From Desulfobacterales bacterium (GTDB taxonomy: Bacteria; Desulfobacterota; UBA8473), in the NCBI GenBank assembly GCA_016209225.1, contig JACQWO010000048.1, positions 66,027 to 124,191 of the forward strand: a DNA stretch of 58,165 nucleotides. The letters are read 5' to 3'. Both the position numbers and the translations under genes were made by a program. Positions 43,812-50,929 of the stretch are shown one piece after another (the stretch's first letter is position 1; each line of letters begins with the position of its first letter). The notes under the pieces are model-generated. The model did not search any database. It was not told the DNA's origin and saw nothing but the letters and a program-made list of their open reading frames with translations.

Positions 43812-44099
43812 TATTTCATTTATTGGCAATCTTTGTCTGCCATGTCGAATTGTGAGGATGGATATTTGTTTGGTTTCGATACGATAAATAATGCGGTAAT
43901 TGCCGTAAATTAGTTCTCTAAATTGGCTATCATTAATTTCGGGTACAATCCGGCCGATTTTGGGAGACGATTTTAGCTGCTCAACTTTAGAAAATACTGT
44001 ATCAATCCATTTTTCTGCCGCTGATGGTTTGTCTTGGGCAATATAATCGGCTATTTCCGATGCTCTATCGACAGCAAGAGGAGACCAGATTATTCTCAT
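43803..44099 (-). CDS. RelE/ParE-family toxin
   Basis: 98 residues. It matches ParE/RelE plasmid-stabilisation toxins: IIWSPLAVDRASEIADYIAQ, DKPSAAEKWIDTVFSKVEQL, LKSSPKIGRIVPEINDSQFR, ELIYGNYRIIYRIE and ISILTIRHGRQRL. Such toxins act on ribosome-bound mRNA (RelE) or gyrase (ParE); which applies here cannot be decided. The start overlaps the antitoxin stop by 4 nt, so expression is coupled. It is bounded by attC-like sequences. Confidence 0.9.
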   Translation of the reverse strand: MRIIWSPLAVDRASEIADYIAQDKPSAAEKWIDTVFSKVEQLKSSPKIGRIVPEINDSQFRELIYGNYRIIYRIETKQISILTIRHGRQRLPINEIKT

Positions 44100-44377
44100 T
44101 TTGGAACTCGCTTTAATAGTTTCTCTTTTGCATTTTTATGGCTGATTCCTGCTCCTTTTTGCAATTGATTGAGAGAGGTTTGAATATCTGATAGAAGCTC
44201 TATTTTCTCTTGCATGGCTTCAAATTCATTTGCACCTAAAAGGACCGCGACGCCTTTCCCATGCTGTGTAATTATCACCGGTCTTTTAGTATCATGAACT
44301 TGCTTTATGAAATTTGCCATGCCATTCCTTACTTCTGACAGTGACCTGATATCTTCATCAATTTTTAGTTTTTGCAT
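44096..44377 (-). CDS. Phd/YefM-family antitoxin
   Basis: 93 residues from ATG 44377, supported by GAGGT 5 nt upstream; the frame runs further upstream through the promoter region. Phd/YefM features are DEDIRSLSEVRNGMANFIKQ, VHDTKRPVIITQHGKGVAVL and LGANEFEAMQEKIELLSDI. The C-terminal basic tail would bind the toxin. It represses its own operon by binding the upstream operator; TGTAC half-sites occur twice in the leader. Confidence 0.9.
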   Translation of the reverse strand: MQKLKIDEDIRSLSEVRNGMANFIKQVHDTKRPVIITQHGKGVAVLLGANEFEAMQEKIELLSDIQTSLNQLQKGAGISHKNAKEKLLKRVPK

Positions 44378-44407
44378 ATTGTACCTCATTAAGTATGTAT
44401 TTTGTAC

Positions 44408-44437
44408 ATTATATCGCACATGTTATGGTGCATGCAA
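44408..44437 (-). promoter_or_regulatory. Promoter of the Phd/RelE module
   Basis: On the minus strand TTGCAT (44437-44432), 18-nt spacer, TATAAT (44413-44408). Just downstream are ATAATGTAC and GTACAATAT, a near-inverted pair that overlaps the start region and could be the Phd operator. Confidence 0.6.
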
Positions 44438-44463
44438 GTGTTATTTTCGGAAGGGCACAATGC

Positions 44464-44520
44464 GGGGCAGAACCTTTCAAAAACCGCTATGCCGTTGGCG
44501 GTCAAGTGACTGGTTAGTCG
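44464..44520 (-). other. attC-like site upstream of the Phd gene
   Basis: On the gene strand CTAACCAGTCACTTGACCGC, a loop of about 11 nt, then GCGGTTTTTGAAAGGTTCTG. R''-like CTAACC and L''-like ACTTGACCGC pair with GCGGT. The R' box (GTTCTGC) departs from the consensus. Confidence 0.4.
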
Positions 44521-44801
44521 AACTTGTTAATATTATTAAACACTTACAAGTAAGAGACCACAAACTATTTTGAAGAATTAAGTTATTATGTCCCCCGATT
44601 CCCCGATTACACCTCCCGATACTGTTTTGACTTTTTTCTGGTTGTCTTGCGGGCAGAAATAATTCTAACTCTGCAAGAGTCGGCATCCGACTACCTGTCA
44701 AGTAATTTATTGATTAGAAACAACGTCCCCAAGTACCTCCCTGACTGTCAGGGAAGTGCTTGACTTTTACATATAATTAACCCTCCTTTTTATACATCTT
44801 A
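44521..44801. other. Intergenic stretch with small hairpin
   Basis: About 280 nt between the Phd leader and the CopA stop. It contains CCCTGACTGTCAGGG (44740-44754), which could stop copA transcription although no T-run follows. No gene seen. Confidence 0.4.
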
Positions 44802-47078
44802 CTAAATTGTTGTAGTAACAGGCGACTTAAATCTCCTTAATCTCAGAGCATTGGACACTACGGTAACAGAGGAGAGTCCCATAGCAGCCGCTGCAAAGAT
44901 GGGATTGAGGAGGATTCCGAAAAAGGGAAAGAGAACACCGGCAGCAACTGGAATCAGAATGGTATTGTAAGCAAACGCCCAGAAAAGGTTCTGCTTGACG
45001 TTCCTTATGGTGGCTTTACTCAAAGCAATTGCCGTAATCACACCTTGCAAATCTCCACTGATAAGGGTGATATCAGCTGCTTCCATGGCAACATCCGTTC
45101 CTGTGCCAATAGCAATACCCACATCTGCCTGCGCCAGCGCAGGAGCATCATTAATTCCGTCCCCAACCATCGCCACTTTTTTCCCTTCTGCCTGCAATTT
45201 CTTGACTTCACCGGCTTTAACTTCCGGAAGTACTTCCGCAAGCACCCTCTTTATCCCTATCTGTTTGGCTATGGCGCTGGCGGTTCGGTGGTTGTCTCCT
45301 GTGATCATGATTACTTCAAGCCCTAGCTTATACAATGTATCCACAGCCTCCTTTGAATTATCCTTCAGGGTGTCTGCTACTGCAATAATTCCTCCAGGAC
45401 TTCCATCAACAGCTACATACATAGGGGTCTTTCCCTGATTGGAGAGGTCCTCTGCCTTTTTCTCAAGGTCCCCGATTTCGATTTTCCTGTCTCGCATGAG
45501 CTTTATATTGCCCAGCAAGACCTTTTTGCCGTTTATGGTAGCCTCAATACCATAGCCTGGAATGGCATTGAAATCCGATGGTGTCTCCAGGGTTAGCCCT
45601 TGTTCCTTGGCTTTAGTAACAATTGCCTCGCCAAGAGGATGCTCTGATCCCCTTTCTGCTGAGGCTGAGAGCATGAGGATTGTTTCGGGTTTAAAGCTGT
45701 TGCTGGTCAATATATCGGTCACGGATGGTTCCCCTTTGGTCAGGGTGCCTGTTTTGTCAAGGATGATCGCGTTCAACTTATGGGCAGTTTCCAGGGCTTC
45801 TCCACCCCTGATAAGTACACCATTCTCCGCCCCTTTACCCGTTCCTACCATGATGGATGTGGGGGTTGCCAGACCGAGAGCGCATGGGCAGGCAATGATG
45901 AGAACTGCCACAAAGTTAAGCATGGCATAGGTTAATGCGGGGACTGGGCCAAATAAATACCAAATGGTGAAGGTTAGTATAGCGATCCCAATGACAGCAG
46001 GCACAAAGTAGCTGGCAATGATATCTGCCATGCGAGCGATTGGTGGTTTTGAACCCTGAGCCTCTTCAACCATATTTATGATCTGAGAAAGCATCGTATC
46101 TTTTCCTACCTTTTTGGCCTCGAATTGAAATGTCCCGGTTTTATTGACAGTAGACCCTATTACTTTATCTCCAACCTTTTTCTCCACGGGAATGGACTCT
46201 CCGGTGATCATGGATTCGTCTAAAGAGGAGTGACCTTGTTTGATAACACCATCTACAGGGACCTTCTCTCCAGGCCTGACAACCACAATGTCACCCACTT
46301 CAACCTCTTCAATAGGAATATCAATCTCTTTTCCATCCTGTAACACTCGGGCAGTTTTTGCCTGGAGTCCCATGAGTTTCTTTATAGCTTCGGAGGTCTG
46401 TCCCTTAGCTCGAGCCTCCAGTAAGCGGCCGAGGAGAATCAGCACAATGATGGCACCAGCCGTATCAAAGTAGACCGTGGCTATAAGTCCCTTTGCACGA
46501 AACAATTCCGGCAAAAAAATGGCTATTACGCTATATGTATATGCTGACGAGGTCCCCACAGCGATCAGGGTATTCATATCTGTGGTTCTATGTTTTGCGG
46601 TTTTCCACGCACCTACATAAAACTGCCAACCCACCCAGAACTGTATGGGGGTTTGAAAGAGAAGCTGGAGTATAAAGTTGGTCTGTCGGTCCCATCCCCA
46701 CAATTTTCCCAGGCCAAGGGTTTCCCAGTGTCCCAGGAGGAAAATCGGAATAACCAGAATCACGCCAATGAGGAGCTTGTTTCTCAGCTTTTTGAATTCG
46801 TCTTCCCGGTCAGCCTTCTCCTTTTCGACGAGATCCTTCTCTTCCACCTCCAGTACCTTGTAACCCGAATCCGTAACAGTCCTTTTGAGTTCTCTTACGG
46901 ATACTATTCCTGGGGAATATTCAATGGTGGCTTTCTCTGTGGCCAGATTTACAGTTGCTTTGACAACCCCCTTCTCGCTGTTCAATGCCTTTTCCACCCT
47001 GGCTACACACGATGCACAGGTCATTCCCTGAATGGGAAGGGTGATTCTTTCCACACCGCGTACCGAATCTTCTGCCAT
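44802..47078 (-). CDS. copA: Copper-translocating P1B-type ATPase
   Basis: 758 residues. One N-terminal heavy-metal-associated domain with GMTCASC (Cys21, Cys24). Transport motif [11 protein letters not shown] in TM6, phosphorylation site [13 protein letters not shown] motif SEHPLGEAI, and the hinge [20 protein letters not shown]. The C-terminal YN and MGLSSVTVV motifs of Cu(I) ATPases are present ([34 protein letters not shown]). It pumps Cu(I), perhaps Ag(I), out of the cytoplasm using ATP. It begins 36 nt after ccmD, so it may be transcribed with the ccm genes, linking copper handling and cytochrome assembly. Confidence 0.95.
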   Translation of the reverse strand: MAEDSVRGVERITLPIQGMTCASCVARVEKALNSEKGVVKATVNLATEKATIEYSPGIVSVRELKRTVTDSGYKVLEVEEKDLVEKEKADREDEFKKLRNKLLIGVILVIPIFLLGHWETLGLGKLWGWDRQTNFILQLLFQTPIQFWVGWQFYVGAWKTAKHRTTDMNTLIAVGTSSAYTYSVIAIFLPELFRAKGLIATVYFDTAGAIIVLILLGRLLEARAKGQTSEAIKKLMGLQAKTARVLQDGKEIDIPIEEVEVGDIVVVRPGEKVPVDGVIKQGHSSLDESMITGESIPVEKKVGDKVIGSTVNKTGTFQFEAKKVGKDTMLSQIINMVEEAQGSKPPIARMADIIASYFVPAVIGIAILTFTIWYLFGPVPALTYAMLNFVAVLIIACPCALGLATPTSIMVGTGKGAENGVLIRGGEALETAHKLNAIILDKTGTLTKGEPSVTDILTSNSFKPETILMLSASAERGSEHPLGEAIVTKAKEQGLTLETPSDFNAIPGYGIEATINGKKVLLGNIKLMRDRKIEIGDLEKKAEDLSNQGKTPMYVAVDGSPGGIIAVADTLKDNSKEAVDTLYKLGLEVIMITGDNHRTASAIAKQIGIKRVLAEVLPEVKAGEVKKLQAEGKKVAMVGDGINDAPALAQADVGIAIGTGTDVAMEAADITLISGDLQGVITAIALSKATIRNVKQNLFWAFAYNTILIPVAAGVLFPFFGILLNPIFAAAAMGLSSVTVVSNALRLRRFKSPVTTTI

Positions 47079-47114
47079 ATTTTCTTACCCCCCCTTTTTT
47101 TTAAAAAGGACAGC

Positions 47115-47258
47115 TTACGAATGGTCTCCCAATGCCCTACTTATTTTCTCGATCTCCCTTTCCAGTGTTTTCTGCCTTCTGGAGATGCTGAAGATGTAAA
47201 TAAATATAATGAACCATGTGATACTAAAGGCAGCAAAGAGATAAAGGGTGCCAGCCAT
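47115..47258 (-). CDS. ccmD: CcmD-like small haem-exporter subunit
   Basis: 47 residues: MAGTLYLFAAFSITWFIIFI, then YIFSISRRQKTLEREIEKIS. One transmembrane helix followed by a basic, then amphipathic, cytoplasmic helix: the CcmD pattern. It begins 4 nt after the ccmC stop. CcmD helps release holo-CcmE from the CcmABC complex. Confidence 0.8.
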   Translation of the reverse strand: MAGTLYLFAAFSITWFIIFIYIFSISRRQKTLEREIEKISRALGDHS

Positions 47259-47262
47259 TGAA

Positions 47263-47973
47263 TCATCCTCCCTGTTTTTCGTGTTCAAGATGAATCTTGT
47301 CTTCTATAAAGCCCCTGATCTCCTCGACCTTGAATCTCATCTTCTCCAACCCAATCCTGTTTATGAGAAGCCAGAAGAAAAGTAGACAAAAAGCGACAAA
47401 TGCAATTATTAATGTATGAATCATCGGCGTAGAAATATTAATGCCCTTCCCTGTGATAACTAAGGGATGTATAGTTCTCCATAGCCTGATGGTCAAAAAA
47501 GTAATAGGAACATTAACGAATCCTAGAATTCCAAAGACGGCAGAAAAGTTTGATCGCTGATTTTCTCCTGCTACACTTCGAAGCATGAGATAGACAACAT
47601 AAATAAACCAGAGAATCAGGGTTGTCGTTAATCTTGGATCCCACGTCCACCATACGTTCCAGATGGGTTTTGCCCATATGGGGCCGGTTATCAAAACAAT
47701 GGTGCAGAATATGACCCCTATCTCTGCAGAACAAAAGGCTATTACGTCCCATCGATGATCCCTTCTGTACAGGTAAAGAATACTGGCTATAAAGGTTATG
47801 AAAAAGGCAAAAAAAGCTAAAAAAGCAGAAGGTACATGTAAGTAGAAAATCTTCTGCACAATGCCCATGCTTTTTTCAACAGGGGCATAAACAAATATGG
47901 CATAAAGAGCCAGAAGCATCATAAAAAAGGTAACGAATTGGAATATTTTGAGAAAGGCTCGATTGTGTGTCAA
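47263..47973 (-). CDS. ccmC: Haem exporter protein CcmC
   Basis: 236 residues, six transmembrane helices. The tryptophan-rich haem-handling motif reads WNVWWTWDPRLTTTLILWFI. The two flanking periplasmic histidines are in FYLHVPSAF and TIHPLVITG. CcmC loads haem onto CcmE. The C-terminal tail is charged. It lies 2 nt downstream of ccmB. Confidence 0.93.
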   Translation of the reverse strand: MTHNRAFLKIFQFVTFFMMLLALYAIFVYAPVEKSMGIVQKIFYLHVPSAFLAFFAFFITFIASILYLYRRDHRWDVIAFCSAEIGVIFCTIVLITGPIWAKPIWNVWWTWDPRLTTTLILWFIYVVYLMLRSVAGENQRSNFSAVFGILGFVNVPITFLTIRLWRTIHPLVITGKGINISTPMIHTLIIAFVAFCLLFFWLLINRIGLEKMRFKVEEIRGFIEDKIHLEHEKQGG

Positions 47974-47975
47974 TA

Positions 47976-48653
47976 TTATTCCTCTATGATAAAACCGAAT
48001 GTTAAATAAGCAAGTAGAAGAAAAACCAGATCAAATGCAATCAAAATCTTTAGCCATGAATATGTTTCTTGTATCGCCCCTCCCCAGAGAATTATCCCGG
48101 TTGCTTTAACCAAAGCAATAATCATGGGAGCGGAGATAGGAAATACGAGAATCGACAGCATCACATCCCTTGCTTTTGTAGTCGCAGACATGGCGGAAAA
48201 GACTGTGCCTATAGTAGCAAAACCCAATGTCCCCAAAAAAATAATCAACCCCAGGGGCAAGAGAAACGGTATGACATTTATGTTATACAGAACGGTAAAT
48301 ATGGACAAAGTGAATATCTCCATGATGGTCATAAAGATGAAAGTCCCGATCATTTTTCCCAGATAGATTCCCCACGGGCTTATCGGGCAGAGGAGTAAAC
48401 CATAGAGGGTCCCCTTGTCTCGTTCCACACCAAAGGACCTGCCTAATCCCATTAGACCTGAAAATATAAATGCTACCCAGAGGATCCCTGAGATGTTTTC
48501 CCTTAAATTTTTTAATCCTGTATCGAAGGCAAAGTTAAAAACAATCAAGACCAGGAAGGAAAAGAGGCACATTGAGAGGAGCATCTCTTTGGTGCGGAGT
48601 TCAGATGTGATGTCTTTCCACACGATGGCCCACACTTTTTGAATAAAAGTCAT
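47976..48653 (-). CDS. ccmB: Haem exporter permease CcmB
   Basis: 225 residues, six predicted transmembrane helices. Family features are WKDITSELRTKEMLLSMCLF, the GxxxGLGRSFGVERDKGT-type cytoplasmic loop (SGLMGLGRSFGVERDKGTLY) and LLCPISPWGIYLGKMIG. With CcmA it forms the ABC module that powers release of haem-CcmE. 8 nt after ccmA. Confidence 0.92.
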   Translation of the reverse strand: MTFIQKVWAIVWKDITSELRTKEMLLSMCLFSFLVLIVFNFAFDTGLKNLRENISGILWVAFIFSGLMGLGRSFGVERDKGTLYGLLLCPISPWGIYLGKMIGTFIFMTIMEIFTLSIFTVLYNINVIPFLLPLGLIIFLGTLGFATIGTVFSAMSATTKARDVMLSILVFPISAPMIIALVKATGIILWGGAIQETYSWLKILIAFDLVFLLLAYLTFGFIIEE

Positions 48654-48661
48654 AGAGACAC

Positions 48662-49405
48662 CTATACAGGCAATGTTTGTTCCCCTGTAAGTTTAAAATA
48701 TATCTCTTTAAAATCATCTTGAGTTATCTTCGATACATCTTCCTTGTAAACAAGATTCCCTGATTTTAAGATCGCTGCCTGAGTGCACAGTTCCAACCCT
48801 CTGTCTAAATCATGAGATGTCATCACGATGGTTTTCCCCTGATCTCGAAATTTTTTCAGGATTTGTTTGAAATCCTCAACACCGTGTTGGTCCAGACCGG
48901 TAAAAGGTTCATCCAGAAAGAATATCAATGGGTCGTGGATTATCGCTCGGGCCACAGAAAGGCGCTGCTGCATCCCACGAGAAAAGGTTTGAACATGATC
49001 GTTCATGTATCCTCTCAATCCTACCAGTCCCATAACTTCTTCAATCCTCTCTCTTAGATTCATTACCCTATACATTATCCCATAGAATTTTAGGTTTTCA
49101 TAGGCGGATAGATTATTGTACAGAAATGTATTGTGTGAAACAACCCCGATGACTTTATGGAGAGCTTCCCTGTCGTATTCAGCATCAAACCCTGCGATCC
49201 AAACATTGCCTGAGGTTGGCCGCATCAGGGAACATAGGATTTGAATTAATGTTGTTTTCCCTGCTCCATTGGGGCCAAAGAGCGCCAGAAAATCGCCCTT
49301 TTTTAAAGAGAGGTCAATCTTGCGCAGGACTGTTTTAAACCCGAATTTCTTTACCAGCCCACTAGCTTTAATGATGTAGTTGTCTTCTTCTTGCATTTGA
49401 GCCAT
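48662..49405 (-). CDS. ccmA: Haem exporter ATPase CcmA
   Basis: 247-residue ABC ATPase. Walker A GPNGAGKTTL, Q-loop VSHNTFLYNNLSAYE, signature FSRGMQQRLSVARAI (SRGMQ, as in CcmA), Walker B LIFFLDEPFTGLDQHG and the switch MTSHDLDRG. ATP hydrolysis releases holo-CcmE from CcmC. It is the first gene after the 130-nt gap with a hairpin repeat that separates it from ccmE. Confidence 0.9.
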   Translation of the reverse strand: MAQMQEEDNYIIKASGLVKKFGFKTVLRKIDLSLKKGDFLALFGPNGAGKTTLIQILCSLMRPTSGNVWIAGFDAEYDREALHKVIGVVSHNTFLYNNLSAYENLKFYGIMYRVMNLRERIEEVMGLVGLRGYMNDHVQTFSRGMQQRLSVARAIIHDPLIFFLDEPFTGLDQHGVEDFKQILKKFRDQGKTIVMTSHDLDRGLELCTQAAILKSGNLVYKEDVSKITQDDFKEIYFKLTGEQTLPV

Positions 49406-49414
49406 TTGTTGTAT

Positions 49415-49520
49415 CCGTTCACAGTTTACGGTTTGCAGTTAACAGTTGGCAAAAATGCTTCAAGCTTTATATAACAGCGGGCTTAAGCCTGCTGTTGTAA
49501 TTACCGTAAACGGTGAACGG
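49415..49520. repeat. Palindromic element between ccmE and ccmA
   Basis: CCGTTCACAGTTTACGG (49415-49431) mirrors CCGTAAACGGTGAACGG (49504-49520), 16 of 17. An inner hairpin AACAGCGGGCTTAAGCC with GCTGTT follows. It may attenuate transcription inside the ccm operon. Confidence 0.65.
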
Positions 49521-49533
49521 TGAACGGTTACAC

Positions 49534-49935
49534 TTACTCATACTTTGACGCGCACTTGGGCATTATTGTCGTTGCCATGAACTGTCCATTGCTCTTATAT
49601 GCCCCCTCTACGACGACCTCACTTCCAGGCTTAAAAGAATCAGGGACAACCCCCCTGTAATCAATGTTAAGGCTGGATTTATTATCCTCTATTTTAAAAA
49701 GCAGCCTTAAATCCTTAGGGTCCCATTGTACAGAATCCGGGGATACGTTACCTCCCACACGTATTGTTTGATTCTGAATTTCTGATGATTTGGCCAATAC
49801 CTCGCTTACCGTCAGATAGTAAGTCATGGTATCCCTCAACCCGGTATAGATGAGGTATCCGATTACGGATACGATGATAATCGAAATTAGAATAGGTTTA
49901 AGCCTTCTTCTCTTTTCCATCTTTTTACCACTCAT
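49534..49935 (-). CDS. ccmE: Haem chaperone CcmE, CxxxY variant
   Basis: 133 residues. N-terminal anchor (LKPILISIIIVSVIGYLIY), then the periplasmic OB-fold: IRVGGNVSPDSVQWDPKDLR, LLFKIEDNKSSLNIDYRGVV, PDSFKPGSEVVVEGAY and ATTIMPKCASKYE. The covalent haem site is usually HxxxY; here it is Cys128-Ala-Ser-Lys-Tyr132. The CxxxY form is known from archaea and sulfate-reducing bacteria with a variant System I that lacks CcmH. No ccmH or ccmG is in the window. The ccm operon is broken just upstream of this gene by the transposase remnant and HicAB cassette. Confidence 0.92.
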   Translation of the reverse strand: MSGKKMEKRRRLKPILISIIIVSVIGYLIYTGLRDTMTYYLTVSEVLAKSSEIQNQTIRVGGNVSPDSVQWDPKDLRLLFKIEDNKSSLNIDYRGVVPDSFKPGSEVVVEGAYKSNGQFMATTIMPKCASKYE

Positions 49936-49957
49936 CTGTTTCGGTTCTCTTTGTCTG

Positions 49958-50092
49958 TTCCGCCATGTTCAGCCGGCTACCGTGCTTTGGCGTCTAATGG
50001 ATATCAAGTCGTTCCGCCAAACGTCTGGCTTCCTTGGGTTCGAATGTTTCGTAGAGTGAGGCGATATTATGGGTATTCAGATTGTCCATAAC
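49958..50092 (-). pseudogene. IS630-type transposase remnant
   Basis: Read on the minus strand: VMDNLNTHNIASLYETFEPK, then EARRLAERLDIH, stop, TPKHGSRLNMAE. This is the DDE catalytic-domain segment of IS630-like transposases (MDNLNTH with the second Asp, then IHYTPKHGSWLNMAE). The stop (49996-49994) replaces Tyr and Arg replaces Trp. Only about 45 codons survive, cut off at 50092 where the HicAB attC-like site begins. Confidence 0.85.
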
Positions 50093-50170
50093 GCTTGAAC
50101 TGAGGCGCCTGTGAACGCAGAGCGAAGAACGAGCGTCACTTTTACAGGTCACTCTCAAGTGAATTGTCAG
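50087..50170 (-). other. attC-like site after the HicB gene
   Basis: On the gene strand it begins CTGACAATTCACTTGAG (R''/L''-like, inside the last hicB codons) and ends GGCGCCTCAGTTCAAGCGTTATGG (split here as GGCGCCTCAGTT and CAAGCGTTATGG), an L'/R' ending with a GTTATGG core. The overlap with the 3' end of the gene and abrupt junction with the transposase remnant fit an integrated cassette. Confidence 0.5.
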
Positions 50171-50522
50171 CCCTCAAAGCATCAGGCTGTGAAATTATTT
50201 TTTTTAATACTTTATTGCAAAAGTTATTTAAACTTTCATCTGCTTGCATTGCCCTAATGGCAAGTGCTTTGTGCAAGTCACTATCAATTCGTAATTGAAA
50301 TTTACCTGAATATTTTTTTGTAGAAATATTTGAAGGTAGTGGTCTATTATCTTCTTCATAAATTTCAACCCACTCTTCGAGAATTTGGCATAATTCATGG
50401 TAAACTTTTTCTTCGTTATCCCCATGGCAACACTTTCCAATCCAACCAGGAATTGACCCAACATAGCACTGGTCTTCTTCCGACCATTCAACAATTTTTA
50501 AAAAACGATGTTTATCTTTCAT
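50142..50522 (-). CDS. hicB: HicB antitoxin
   Basis: 126 residues: degraded RNase H-like HicB fold (FLKIVEWSEEDQCYVGSIPG, then NEEKVYHELCQILEEWVEIY) followed by a ribbon-helix-helix DNA-binding part (KFQLRIDSDLHKALAIRAMQ, ADESLNNFCNKVLKK). It neutralises HicA and represses the operon. The start overlaps the hicA stop by 4 nt. Confidence 0.92.
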   Translation of the reverse strand: MKDKHRFLKIVEWSEEDQCYVGSIPGWIGKCCHGDNEEKVYHELCQILEEWVEIYEEDNRPLPSNISTKKYSGKFQLRIDSDLHKALAIRAMQADESLNNFCNKVLKKIISQPDALRADNSLESDL

Positions 50523-50713
50523 TTTTGAGACTCCTTAATTTTCACTTCAACTTCTTTTTCTTGATAATGCTTCGCATCATCTCCAAGTTTACCTGAAATT
50601 GTGATGGCAATGCCTTTGGGATGAATGTAATTTCTGTGGCTTCCTTTTCCACCCCGGTTAATAAATCCAGCCTTCTCAATGTCTTTAATAAGTTGCCTGA
50701 TTTTCCGTGCCAT
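50519..50713 (-). CDS. hicA: HicA mRNA interferase toxin
   Basis: 64 residues with the double-stranded-RNA-binding-like HicA fold. The catalytic His is in GKGSHRNYIHP, preceded by LIKDIEKAGFINRGG. It cleaves mRNA independently of ribosomes. First gene of the pair, as usual. The module interrupts the ccm genes and is bounded by attC-like sites. Confidence 0.92.
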   Translation of the reverse strand: MARKIRQLIKDIEKAGFINRGGKGSHRNYIHPKGIAITISGKLGDDAKHYQEKEVEVKIKESQK

Positions 50714-50764
50714 AGAGTTATAGTATCAATGTGGTATCAATATGTCAATTGGTTTTGTTGTAAG

Positions 50765-50830
50765 GGCAGGGCTAACGAAGAATTGAGCCGTATGCTTTTC
50801 AGCATCCGCTCGAATGATTGGTTATTGGAA
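50765..50830 (-). other. attC-like site upstream of the HicA gene
   Basis: On the gene strand: CAATAACCAATCATTCGAGC, GGATGCTGAAAAGCATACG, then GCTCAATTCTTCGTTAGCCC. R'' TAACC and R' GTTAGCC are near consensus; L'' ATTCGAGC pairs with GCTCAAT leaving an extra unpaired G, the kind of extrahelical base seen in true attC sites; the loop carries its own ATGCT/AGCAT hairpin. Confidence 0.5.
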
Positions 50831-50865
50831 TTCCGGGGGAATTCCGGGGACAGTACACGTAATTC
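50828..50865. repeat. Remnant like REP/Y1-transposase element ends
   Basis: GGAATTCCGGGGGAATTCC followed by GGGGACAGTACACGTAATTC. The motif ATTCCGGGGACAGTA is one I associate with elements moved by REP-type Y1 transposases in related genomes; only one end is present. Confidence 0.4.
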
Positions 50866-50929
50866 AACTTTTCCTGCCTAAATTGTGTATACTGTTGCCC
50901 AAATCCCTTTTCGTTTGAGCAACAGTCCG

